Shown: piece after piece, positions 26,243-34,701 of the stretch
How the letters are laid out: every line of letters starts with the position of its first letter
Position numbering within the stretch: position 1 is the stretch's first letter
Origin: Promethearchaeota archaeon
Lineage (GTDB): Archaea > Asgardarchaeota > Lokiarchaeia > Sigyniarchaeales > SOKP01
Assembly (NCBI GenBank): GCA_029838195.1
Contig: JALGVJ010000024.1
Coordinates: 1 to 64,000, forward strand
DNA length: 64,000 bases
Direction of reading: 5' to 3'
The notes under the pieces: generated by a model
Database searches by the model: none
Seen by the model: only the letters and a program-made list of their open reading frames with translations
Told to the model about the DNA's origin: nothing
Made by a program: the position numbers and the translations under genes

Positions 26243-27043
26243 TTAATTTACTTTATTTTTTTTAAAGGACACCCGCAGCCGTTCTACGATTTGATCTACG
26301 GAAGTGTCTTGTTCTGTAAGCCTTAAAAACACGTCTTCCAAGCTTGCTCCAATTTTATTCGCTTTTTTGCGTAATTCTTCCATGGTACCAATTCCTACCA
26401 TTTTTCCTTTATTAATGATCCCGATTCTATCGCATAAATCTTCAGCGATTTCCATGATGTGCGTGGAAAATAAGACAGACCCTCCATTTTGAACATGTAA
26501 TTCTAATATTTCTTTTACCACCTTGACGGATTTTGCATCCAAACCAGACAAGGGCTCATCCAAGATAAGGAGATCGGGTTCATGAAGAATTGCAGCGATG
26601 ATCTGGATTTTCTGTTTATTTCCATGCGATAACGTGCCAATTAATTGATTATAATATTCTATCGCTTCTAAACTTTCTAAATATTCTCTTGCTTTTTTTG
26701 AAGTATAATCTTGATCTAACCCGCGTATTGAAGCTATAAAGTTAAATGCATCCTTTGGAGTGAGAGATTTAAATATGAGAGCCTCTTCGGCTACATATCC
26801 TATTTTCTGTTTTATTAATACGTCATCTCGTTCTGGATTCCATCCAAATACCTCCATTTCACCACCATCAGGCTCTAACAGACCTAAAAGTAGTTTAATA
26901 GTGGTTGTCTTACCCGCTCCATTAGGCCCTAATAATCCAAAAATTTCTCCGGGAAAAACTTCAAATGATATTCCATCTACAGCATTAATTTCATTAAAAT
27001 ATTTCTTTAAGTTACTAACGCGAATTATCGGTTGAGATTCCAT
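26243..27043 (-). CDS. ABC transporter ATP-binding protein
   Basis: 266 aa. Walker A is GPNGAGKTTT and the Q-loop region is KQKIGYVAEE. The signature is LSHGNKQKIQ (variant of LSGGQ), Walker B is LLILDEPLSGLD, and the H-loop His lies in STHIMEIAEDLCDRIG. It powers the permease encoded just downstream. It is the first gene of the ATPase-permease-hydrolase operon. Confidence 0.93.
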   Translation of the reverse strand: MESQPIIRVSNLKKYFNEINAVDGISFEVFPGEIFGLLGPNGAGKTTTIKLLLGLLEPDGGEMEVFGWNPERDDVLIKQKIGYVAEEALIFKSLTPKDAFNFIASIRGLDQDYTSKKAREYLESLEAIEYYNQLIGTLSHGNKQKIQIIAAILHEPDLLILDEPLSGLDAKSVKVVKEILELHVQNGGSVLFSTHIMEIAEDLCDRIGIINKGKMVGIGTMEELRKKANKIGASLEDVFLRLTEQDTSVDQIVERLRVSFKKNKVN

Positions 27044-27103
27044 GATATTGGTTCAAAAATTAAATTTTTTAAAAAGTTATTAACGCTTGAATTTTTCATG
27101 TAA

Positions 27104-28096
27104 TTAAAATTGTAGGAACTTATATTTTTTCTCATTTTTGTTATGTTCTTTTTCCTTTTTTTGGGACATGATAACTATAATGGAAAAAATAACAATAATC
27201 GTCCCGATTAAATGATAGATCGTGAATTCTTCCTTTAAAAGAAGGGTAGCATAGAGCGCTGTTGTGATAGGAGTTGGAGAAACAAGCATGCTTGCTTTTG
27301 ATATGTCTAAGTAAGATAATGTTTTATACCAAGCCCATAATCCGCTACAATATACAAGTCCCATGGCCCACATGTAAAATAAATTTAGGGGATCTAAAAA
27401 GAGACTGATATTTTCTATAGGAAAGAAGATAAAATAACTTGAGATTAGAGCGATTCCTCCAATTATATTTCTCAAAAATACTATTTGTGTTGGTGTAGAT
27501 TCGTTCTTTAAGAAGAGTGGCTTAGTATATGTGTGAGCCAACATCCAAAAGCAAGTAAGCACGAGTAATATAATTACCCCTTGGTTAATCTCTAATAAAT
27601 TGAATGAGGCTTGAGTGACAGCAAAGATTAATCCAAAAAAAAGAAGAAAACAGAAAATAATTTGAATTTTCGTGAGCCTTTCTTTCAAGATGAGCGCTCC
27701 AAAAATTAATGAAAAGATAATGGTCGATTTTTGAGCAATAGCACCAGGAATGGCTCCAGCAAGTTGGTATCCAAGGAAAAAAAGAATATGTCCAAATCCG
27801 AAGGTTAATCCTATAAACAATAATAGTTTTTTATTCCTTTTCCATCCATTTAATTTTGCCATTGCAAGTTCTTTATTTCCTCCTTCTTCAGCATTATTCA
27901 AGACCATTCTTAATTTTTTCCTTTCTTTCAAAAATAATGGGAAAAATATAATTGCTTCTACCAGGCAAGTAGTCGCAGCAAATAAATAAGAATCAATAAT
28001 TAAAGGCCTGGAATTTGCAACTATGGGTTGGAATCCAATTAAAAATGTAGCTAATACTCCGAAACTTACTCCTTTTTTCTCATTTGTTAATTTCAA
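27104..28096 (-). CDS. EamA/DMT-family transporter
   Basis: 330 aa with ten hydrophobic segments in two EamA repeats (GAIPGAIAQKSTIIFSLIFG and ISKASMLVSPTPITTALYAT are the paired signature helices). Members carry small metabolites such as amino acids or nucleotides. A charged cytosolic loop (KKLRMVLNNAEEGGNKELAM) lies after the second segment. It ends in a Lys-rich tail. Sixty bp separate it from the upstream ABC ATPase, so co-transcription is possible. Substrate unknown. Confidence 0.85.
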   Translation of the reverse strand: MKLTNEKKGVSFGVLATFLIGFQPIVANSRPLIIDSYLFAATTCLVEAIIFFPLFLKERKKLRMVLNNAEEGGNKELAMAKLNGWKRNKKLLLFIGLTFGFGHILFFLGYQLAGAIPGAIAQKSTIIFSLIFGALILKERLTKIQIIFCFLLFFGLIFAVTQASFNLLEINQGVIILLVLTCFWMLAHTYTKPLFLKNESTPTQIVFLRNIIGGIALISSYFIFFPIENISLFLDPLNLFYMWAMGLVYCSGLWAWYKTLSYLDISKASMLVSPTPITTALYATLLLKEEFTIYHLIGTIIVIFSIIVIMSQKKEKEHNKNEKKYKFLQF

Positions 28097-28357
28097 AACA
28101 TGATTACGAAATGTATTGATTAATAAAAAATTTTAGAAAATTTTGAGGAACTAGTGCGGTGTTTAGGGAGGTGAGAAGGATAAAACCTTGATGCGCTTTT
28201 TTTAAAGAAAAATTGAGGAGTATTATAAATAATAATATATGCTATTGAATTTAATCATGGTTATTTTTTTAATTTGGTAAAAAATCAGATATTTTACGAC
28301 TCTAATAACCAGTATTTAATTAAAATTTTTATGAAAAAAGTATTTCCCTACATCTCT

Positions 28358-29209
28358 TTATTTCGATAATTTTGCGTAGCCCGGTTTTATTAAGAAACCA
28401 AGAAATACCATGAAATACACGAACATGTCGATGAGTTCTGCAAAAATTAAGGAAGACACTAAGGAGGCATCATTTACAAACTCATTTCTTAGCTGAGAGG
28501 TATAAAAGCTCAGGATGATTGCCAATAGAAAGCCAAGACCGATGATTAACCCGTGAGCCTGAGAGAGGCGTTTATATTTATACATGATAAAAAACATTAC
28601 AACAATTCCGAGGAGTGTAGTAGTCAATATGATTGAATAAAGTAAAATTACCAACTCAATCGTAGGAAGAATGAGGATGATAAACGTAGTGCCCGTAAAG
28701 AAACCAGTAAATATGAAAAATCTAACCCTCTTTGCCACGTATTCAGGCAGTTCTCTAATAAACGTGGTGAAAATGGAAAAGAGGACAAAAATTCCTAAAT
28801 AAAAGAGAGGAAGAGTGTTAAAAATGATCAGTAAATATCTCGTCTTTAGATAAAATAAGATGATTTGATATTCCAAGGTAATTTGAGAATAATAAAGATA
28901 CCCGAATAAGTCTTGAATTTTTCCATATATCAAAATGTTAAAAAACATCCCGAATAAGAAATAAGCGTCCGACAAGAAAAGAGCTTCCTGTTGAAACCAT
29001 TTATGATATAAAATCACACTCATCAAGATAAACAAGCCAATTCTGATGAGTTCAATGAAAATTATTTCCCATAAGATGTGTAGTGGAGAAGAAATATTTA
29101 CAAGCACCTGAAACATTATTGTCCAATAAATTATCACTAAAACAATGCCACTAATGTTGCCCGATATAATCCCAAGTAAATATTTTCTTTTTTGATCTAA
29201 TTCTAACAT
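28358..29209 (-). CDS. Multi-pass membrane protein of unknown function
   Basis: 283 aa, about eight hydrophobic helices and hardly any soluble domain. Charged residues cluster at KRVR and KYKRLSQAH between helices. No recognised motif. It stands alone, with 260 bp of spacer to the DMT transporter and 220 bp to the FrhB/PyrK gene. Confidence 0.7.
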   Translation of the reverse strand: MLELDQKRKYLLGIISGNISGIVLVIIYWTIMFQVLVNISSPLHILWEIIFIELIRIGLFILMSVILYHKWFQQEALFLSDAYFLFGMFFNILIYGKIQDLFGYLYYSQITLEYQIILFYLKTRYLLIIFNTLPLFYLGIFVLFSIFTTFIRELPEYVAKRVRFFIFTGFFTGTTFIILILPTIELVILLYSIILTTTLLGIVVMFFIMYKYKRLSQAHGLIIGLGFLLAIILSFYTSQLRNEFVNDASLVSSLIFAELIDMFVYFMVFLGFLIKPGYAKLSK

Positions 29210-29429
29210 TTTAGAGTTTATTCATGTTTCTGTACGAATTGATAAAAACATCGAGAAAAATCTTACAATCGTAAAAAAATAATTTCTAATAGATTATTAA
29301 AAAATTATTAATGCCAAGTTTTACCTTAAAGATTTGAAAAAAATGCTAGATTAAAATAACGTGTCAATTGAAAGGGTTAAAAATTAATAAGAAAAAAAAT
29401 AAAAAATTGTTGAATTTAACTGTGCTTTT

Positions 29430-31256
29430 TTATCCCTTAGAATACGTTCCAAAAAGGGGATAATCTTTTAAAAATGTACCCGTAAAAATCGGTCCCTCCT
29501 TACACACGCATGCGTCATTATTTGGTCCAATACAGCATGAACCGCAAGTTCCCACGCCGCATTTCATTTTCCGTTCTAAAGAAGCTTGTAATTCAATCCC
29601 TTTTTCTGTAGCAATCTCTAGTACTTTTTTCATCATCACTTCAGGGCCGCATGTTATTATTAAATCTATGGGATGCTGGTTTAAAATGTCATCTAAAGCA
29701 TCCGTTACGAGACATTTTTTTCCAACAGAGCCATCATCCGTCGTACATAAAGTATTTGGAATATGTTCTATTAATCTATCGGCAAAAATCAAGGAAGCCT
29801 CGTCTTTTGCTCCGATAGCCACGTATACGTTCTTCTTATTTTGTTTCAAGGGTTCGATTAAAGATGTAAGTGCCGCAATTCCCATGCCCCCTCCTACAAT
29901 GAGGATATTTGTCGCATCTTCGTAATTCCAGGCATTTCCAAAAGGACCACGAATTCCAATTTTATCCCCCTTTTTTAATTCAAAAAGTCTTGAGGTACCC
30001 TCTCCGATTTTTTGCACGGTAATTTCTATTAGGCTGCCATTCACTGCCGATACAGACATTGGGAGGAAATCCACGTCCGGAATCCAAAGAATGACAAATT
30101 GGCCCGGTTTATACGCACTTGCAATTCTGGGGTTTCGAATCACGAACGATTTAATCTCAGCAGAATGCTCAATAATATCTTCTATTATTGAAAGATCCGT
30201 TTTGTTACGGGTGAGTTCAAGGACTAATTCTTCCTCATCCTTTTCTAAAGGAGCAATTTCTATAATTCCTTTATCAACAGCCGCCTCCATTAATTTTTTT
30301 CCTTTTTCCGTTCTAATAATAACGGTTCGCCAGCCTTCCTTACTATTACTCCCCACCTCGCCTATGGATAAATCAGCAAAAGATGCTGTATAATCCGAAC
30401 ACGAAAAGCAAGCCGTTCGAATCGCCTTATCATATAATTCTTTTAGGGAGATATTTTTTTTCTCCGAATCGTGATGAATGATCATTTTAAAGCGGTCGTT
30501 ATCTTTCTCAATTTTTTTAATATTCTCTGAAATAACACCATTCTCCTTGAATAGCTCCATTAAGCCTTGATTATGAAAAGTTCCAAAACAAAACGTTCCT
30601 ATCGCCAGTGTTACTAAATCATACGCCTCAAAATCAAATCTCGGATGATTTTGTAGTTTTCTAAGGGCTTGAACTTGACAAGGCGTTCCCACTACACCTA
30701 TATCCACGAATCCCTTGTTAATCGCTTCTCCGACCAAGGAAAGCGTCGGACTCTGACTTGGTTTATATCCAATCCCCTTAGTTAACTCTTCCTTCGATTT
30801 TGCAAGAAAAGGTTGCGGCCTAAATTTATCATCCTTTGAAGTAATGATTGCTGCATCAATCATTCCTACATCCATCGCAACCCACGATAATGCGGTTATG
30901 ACTCCTGCTTCTATGGGTAATTCTTTACGAGCAGCCTCCGACACGCGTGCTGATACGATCTCAATATAATGCCCTAAAATTTTATCCTGCTGCTTACCGA
31001 ATACCCATTTATCCAGCAATTGCAAGGGAATTTGATTCGTCTCCGTTTTAGGACAAATATTATAGCATAACCCGTATCCATCCCTACAAGTATTAGCATC
31101 CTTACAAGAACCGTCCTCAAATGGACGTTCTTTATCAATATCAAACCGAATATTGGCACAAAACGCTCCGCAAGCCCCACAATACACGCATTTACCCGTT
31201 TCTATTATTTCCTCGTTTAATTCCTTCCACCCCTTCTGAATCTTTTGAATATACAT
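29430..31256 (-). CDS. FrhB/FpoF-like domain fused to a PyrK-like flavin reductase
   Basis: 608 aa, fusion of two oxidoreductases. Residues ~1-330 follow F420-hydrogenase/dehydrogenase beta proteins: CVYCGACGAFCANI, a second Cys group (SCKDANTCRDGYGLCYNICP) and the GTPCQVQALRKLQ motif. From ~345 come an FR-type FAD domain (FLPMSVSAVNGSLIEI), a nucleotide-binding GGGMGIAALTSL, and the 2Fe-2S tail CGVGTCGSC with a later CVC, as in PyrK. It is the last gene of the kor operon (1 bp from korC), so it probably passes electrons from reduced ferredoxin to F420 or NAD(P). Which electron carrier is used at each end is inference. Confidence 0.85.
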   Translation of the reverse strand: MYIQKIQKGWKELNEEIIETGKCVYCGACGAFCANIRFDIDKERPFEDGSCKDANTCRDGYGLCYNICPKTETNQIPLQLLDKWVFGKQQDKILGHYIEIVSARVSEAARKELPIEAGVITALSWVAMDVGMIDAAIITSKDDKFRPQPFLAKSKEELTKGIGYKPSQSPTLSLVGEAINKGFVDIGVVGTPCQVQALRKLQNHPRFDFEAYDLVTLAIGTFCFGTFHNQGLMELFKENGVISENIKKIEKDNDRFKMIIHHDSEKKNISLKELYDKAIRTACFSCSDYTASFADLSIGEVGSNSKEGWRTVIIRTEKGKKLMEAAVDKGIIEIAPLEKDEEELVLELTRNKTDLSIIEDIIEHSAEIKSFVIRNPRIASAYKPGQFVILWIPDVDFLPMSVSAVNGSLIEITVQKIGEGTSRLFELKKGDKIGIRGPFGNAWNYEDATNILIVGGGMGIAALTSLIEPLKQNKKNVYVAIGAKDEASLIFADRLIEHIPNTLCTTDDGSVGKKCLVTDALDDILNQHPIDLIITCGPEVMMKKVLEIATEKGIELQASLERKMKCGVGTCGSCCIGPNNDACVCKEGPIFTGTFLKDYPLFGTYSKG

Positions 31257-31882
31257 CTACTTTTCTCCCTCCTTTAATTTATTAAGAAATTCTTGAGCCT
31301 CTTTTTTTCCCAATTCAAATGCTTCTAAATTCTTTTCCAAAGCTGATTTGGGAACAAATTCTTTAATTGTCTCTATAGCGGCCTCCTCAGAAAAAAGCCC
31401 GGAGAGAACGGTAAACGCTCCAAACAAGATGGTGTTGCCATATACCCGATCCCCGAACTTTTCTAACGCCATTTTCTGAACCGGAATCGCCAACGATTTT
31501 ACTCGTGCCGCTGTCTTGAACTTGCTTATCGTGGAAGGATCCCATAATAAAAATCCCGTATCTTTTCCCTTCTTTAACTGATTTTTTTTGACATCTTTCG
31601 CCGCCTCCTCAGATAAAATGATCAAAAAATCATAGGGCTCCAAGGCTTTTGGATAATCTATGAGTTTTGTTTCCCTATCTCTATCCACCACGACCTCAGC
31701 CCAACATTTTCCTCCCCGTGCAGATGCTGAATAAGCTTCTGTTTGCGTGGCAGCCAAGCCCTCGTGGATAGCACTTGCCATGGTGATCATCTTCGAGAGG
31801 GTGATAACGCCATAGTCTTTAAGAGGATATCTCTTTAAATTTGACCACCAAACCCGGAAATCCTAATCTCATATCTGTCCAT
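31257..31882 (-). CDS. korC: 2-oxoacid:ferredoxin oxidoreductase gamma subunit (KorC), split by a 29-nt BHB-type intron
   Basis: Exon 1 (31882-31841) encodes MDRYEIRISGFGGQ, preceded by GAGGT 7 nt upstream and only 5 bp after korB. Exon 2 (31811-31257) continues GVITLSKMITMASAIHEG and TQTEAYSASARGG, the unmistakable gamma-subunit core. Joining them restores GFGGQGV, universal in the family, in a 198-aa protein. Read straight through, exon 1 meets TAA two codons later (ATT TAA). The track ORF starts at an internal Met (31790) and lacks the GFGGQG loop. Gamma subunits help bind CoA and TPP in the heterotetramer. Confidence 0.88.
31812..31840 (-). other. Candidate pre-mRNA BHB-type intron (29 nt) in korC
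   Basis: Central helix GGUC/GACU, 5' bulge AA|A, 3' bulge AU|G, and intron stem UUU(A)AAGAG/CUCUUAAA around loop AUAUC. Cutting both bulges after their second base removes exactly the 29 nt missing from the protein family. The outer exon helix is weak (about 2 bp), so this is a relaxed hBH form rather than the full motif found in the LsrF-like gene. Confidence 0.7.
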
Positions 31883-31887
31883 GGTAT

Positions 31888-32799
31888 TTACCTCATCGCT
31901 ATTTCTTGAATTTTTCTATATTCTTCAGAATATTCAGGTTTATCTGGTTCGTAGCGAAATTCTCCAATGACATACTTGTTAAACAACTCTTTTTCGGTCA
32001 TGAACTTGGCTTGATTAATCCGAACCGAATTTCGCTTGATCCAGTCCATCATGATGCCTGCTCGATCCATCTTCACGCCTTTTTCTCCTACATCCTCCGC
32101 TCCTAAACTGCTCAAGTTTTTTCTGCCAAAATACGTAACGCATGGCGTGATTATTTCGATGACTGACGTGCCTTTATGTCGCAAGGCCTTTTTAAAATAT
32201 TTCATGAAAGTACGGGGATGAGCCACGGTTGTTCGGGCCACGTACGTTGCTCCTGCGGCCAATGCCAATTGCACGCCATCGCTTCTATTTTCAAACATCT
32301 TGTAAGGCGTGGTGGTGCTATTAGCACCATAAAGGGTTGTAGGAGCTCCCTGCCCGCCCGTCATGGCATAAATGCTGTTGTTAAAGATGAATAAAATCGC
32401 ATCCAAATTTCGACGGCATAAGTGAATGAAATGATTTCCTCCAATTCCCAAGCAATCTCCATCACCGGAAAATATGATCGGCTTCAATTTCGGGTTTGCC
32501 ATCTTAATACCCGTGGCAATCGCCGGCGCTCTACCATGTAATGTTAAGATTTTTTGAGCGGCATGATGCACGATTAACATTATTTGTGAATAACAGCCAA
32601 TTCCTACAACTAATGGATATAATCTGGGATCTAATTTCTCATCCTCAAACACGCGGGTATAAATTTGCCCAATTATGCCATAACCGCATCCTGCACAAAA
32701 TCTAGTGGTAAAATTCCCAAAAAGCTTGCCCCCATAAGATGAAGTTAAATAGGGATGTTCAGGCTTCTCGTTTGGAAGCATCTGGCCAATCTCACTCAT
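31888..32799 (-). CDS. korB: 2-oxoacid:ferredoxin oxidoreductase beta subunit (KorB)
   Basis: 303 aa, TPP-binding subunit. RFCAGCGYG holds cluster-ligand cysteines. The TPP motif is FSGDGDCLGIGGNH, ending in LFIFNN. AMTGGQGAPTT is family-typical. It catalyses CoA-dependent oxidative decarboxylation of a 2-oxoacid (probably 2-oxoglutarate, possibly others) with ferredoxin as acceptor. Start 1 bp from the korA stop. Confidence 0.93.
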   Translation of the reverse strand: MSEIGQMLPNEKPEHPYLTSSYGGKLFGNFTTRFCAGCGYGIIGQIYTRVFEDEKLDPRLYPLVVGIGCYSQIMLIVHHAAQKILTLHGRAPAIATGIKMANPKLKPIIFSGDGDCLGIGGNHFIHLCRRNLDAILFIFNNSIYAMTGGQGAPTTLYGANSTTTPYKMFENRSDGVQLALAAGATYVARTTVAHPRTFMKYFKKALRHKGTSVIEIITPCVTYFGRKNLSSLGAEDVGEKGVKMDRAGIMMDWIKRNSVRINQAKFMTEKELFNKYVIGEFRYEPDKPEYSEEYRKIQEIAMR

Positions 32800-32800
32800 T

Positions 32801-33976
32801 TTATTTTGCCACCTCTCTTATTGCATTTAATATATCATCTGGATGATGAAATTCGCATACTTTTGGTATTCTAATGATGGGAGTATCGGGATTAGTCACA
32901 CGCTCTACTTGTTCGGCAATGAATCCGGTATAATTCAATTCCGGAACGATTATCGCTTTGGCATCTTTTATAATCTCTCTAACTTTTTTGAGAGGAAAGG
33001 GCCACACAGTTATTAATCGTAGGATTCCCACTTTAATTCCTTCCTCTCTTGCGATATCCACGGCCCGATAGCTGGAGCGAACGGGAAGGCCATACGCAAC
33101 GATAATGATTTCAGCATCTTCCAGCTTGTAAGTATCCATTAAAGTAATATCGTCAATATTGCTATTGATTTTTTCCAATAGCATCTCTACAAATTGACCG
33201 GGCTTTGGAGTGGGCAATCCATCTGGCCCATGAGGTTGATGAATTAATAGGGAACTTCCGAATTTCGTGCCCATTTGAGAAGGAGGGGGAATGACATACT
33301 TTCCGGATTTAGGGTCCAGATATGAAAAGATTCGACCTCCGACTTCTTCTGGTACTTTTCTCTCCACCACGTGCTCTAAAATCTCTTTTTTGGAAGGTAT
33401 TTTCACTACTTCGTGCAAATGTCCTAAATACGCATCAGATACAATAAATACAGGACATCTATACAACTCGGCATAATTAAAAGCAGTAATGGTCAAATCA
33501 AACAATTCCTGGCAACTCATGGGAGCAATGGCAATAACCTGAAATTCTCCATTACCGGCAAAGCGCATGAGCCCAAGATCATTATGATGAGGCTCCGTCA
33601 CGAAGCCCGTACCGGGTCCATTTCGCTGCACGTCACAAAACACGAACGGGACTTCTAAATTTGCCGCCATGGATATCGTTTCGGTCATTAAACTCAAACC
33701 TGGCCCAGATGTCGCCGTCATGGCTTTTGCTCCCACTAATGACGCACCAATCACGGCATTAATGGATGCCAATTCATCTTCCATTTGCATGCAACATCCT
33801 CCTACTTGCGGTAATCGCATGGCTAAATGCTCTATTACTTCAGTACTCGGAGTAATCGGATATCCGCCAAAAAATTTCAATCCTGCGGAAATGGCTCCTT
33901 CTGCCATGGCAACATTCCCCATCATGAGATATTTTCCTTCCGGTAAAAACCTTTTTCCATTATCTTCTTCACTCAT
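32801..33976 (-). CDS. korA: 2-oxoacid:ferredoxin oxidoreductase alpha subunit (KorA)
   Basis: 391 aa. MGNVAMAEGAISAGLKFFGG and YPITPSTEVIEHLA are the alpha-subunit opening; EDELASINAVIGASLVGAKA and TATSGPGLSLMTE follow. The C-terminal domain (VAYGLPVRSSYRAVDIAREEG) is the transketolase-C-like part. It binds CoA/2-oxoacid and pairs with KorB. It is preceded after 10 bp by a ferredoxin and followed by korB, korC and the fusion flavoprotein. Confidence 0.94.
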   Translation of the reverse strand: MSEEDNGKRFLPEGKYLMMGNVAMAEGAISAGLKFFGGYPITPSTEVIEHLAMRLPQVGGCCMQMEDELASINAVIGASLVGAKAMTATSGPGLSLMTETISMAANLEVPFVFCDVQRNGPGTGFVTEPHHNDLGLMRFAGNGEFQVIAIAPMSCQELFDLTITAFNYAELYRCPVFIVSDAYLGHLHEVVKIPSKKEILEHVVERKVPEEVGGRIFSYLDPKSGKYVIPPPSQMGTKFGSSLLIHQPHGPDGLPTPKPGQFVEMLLEKINSNIDDITLMDTYKLEDAEIIIVAYGLPVRSSYRAVDIAREEGIKVGILRLITVWPFPLKKVREIIKDAKAIIVPELNYTGFIAEQVERVTNPDTPIIRIPKVCEFHHPDDILNAIREVAK

Positions 33977-33986
33977 GTTATCCCTC

Positions 33987-34268
33987 CTAAGTTTTGGCTT
34001 TTTTAGCTTCTACCGATGATAATTGGCTTTCATCTAAAATATAAATTGCCCAATCAGGACATCCAAATTCACATCGACGGCATGCTGTACAATATTTTTC
34101 TTTTCCCTCTTTCACTTTCGGAATAAACGATACTCTCATGTTAAGCTCATCGCTCATTTCCAAGATTCCCGTGGGACAGAGCGTCACGCACGATTCGCAA
34201 CCTCCGCAGCGGTTCTTATTCAAGAAGAGGACAAAATGTTTTTCTTTATTTTCGATTAATTTTGGCAC
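33987..34268 (-). CDS. korD: 2x[4Fe-4S] ferredoxin subunit of the kor operon (KorD-like)
   Basis: 93 aa with two clusters: CGGCESCVTLCP and CTACRRCEFGCP. It is the delta-type subunit that carries electrons out of the TPP site. First gene of the operon; the korA start follows by 10 bp. The annotated start gives an ordinary N-terminus (MPKLIENKEKHFVLFLNKN), slightly longer than the minimal domain. Confidence 0.9.
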   Translation of the reverse strand: MPKLIENKEKHFVLFLNKNRCGGCESCVTLCPTGILEMSDELNMRVSFIPKVKEGKEKYCTACRRCEFGCPDWAIYILDESQLSSVEAKKAKT

Positions 34269-34701
34269 GGTTTAATCAACTCGTTTTAATTAAATTTTAT
34301 TCATTTAGCTAAATGAATGATAAGATAAAAATACCATTTTGAATGAATAAAAGATACACTACTTAAACTAAATTTTTTCCTAAAAAATTTAACGTAAAAA
34401 TATGAAATAGACTTATTATTTTAGTAAGAATGGATTTATTTTCAAGCTTCCATTATCTTGAGAAAACACGCTTTCTGGATGAGATTTGTCATGATTTTAT
34501 CATTTAAGTTTCATGAAATTTTTTTTCTTACAATTATTTGTTTAGTATTTTAGCTCTACTCTATAATTTGGGTTTAGAACCGAGAGATAATTTTCATGTA
34601 AATTTCATAGAACTATTAAAATTGTTCATGAATTCAAAGAAAATTCAATTAAAAATAGAAAAAATTCACGTAAATTTTCGGCAGCTGGTAAAAATTAGAT
34701 A
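34269..34701. other. Intergenic, nothing recognised
   Basis: Promoter side of the kor operon plus the 3' side of the dehydrogenase gene. The plus-strand track ORF 34538-34900 lies here and in the antisense of the dehydrogenase and is not protein-like. Two loosely similar TTCA(C/T)GTAAATTT words occur near 34593 and 34666. No RNA or repeat. Confidence 0.4.
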
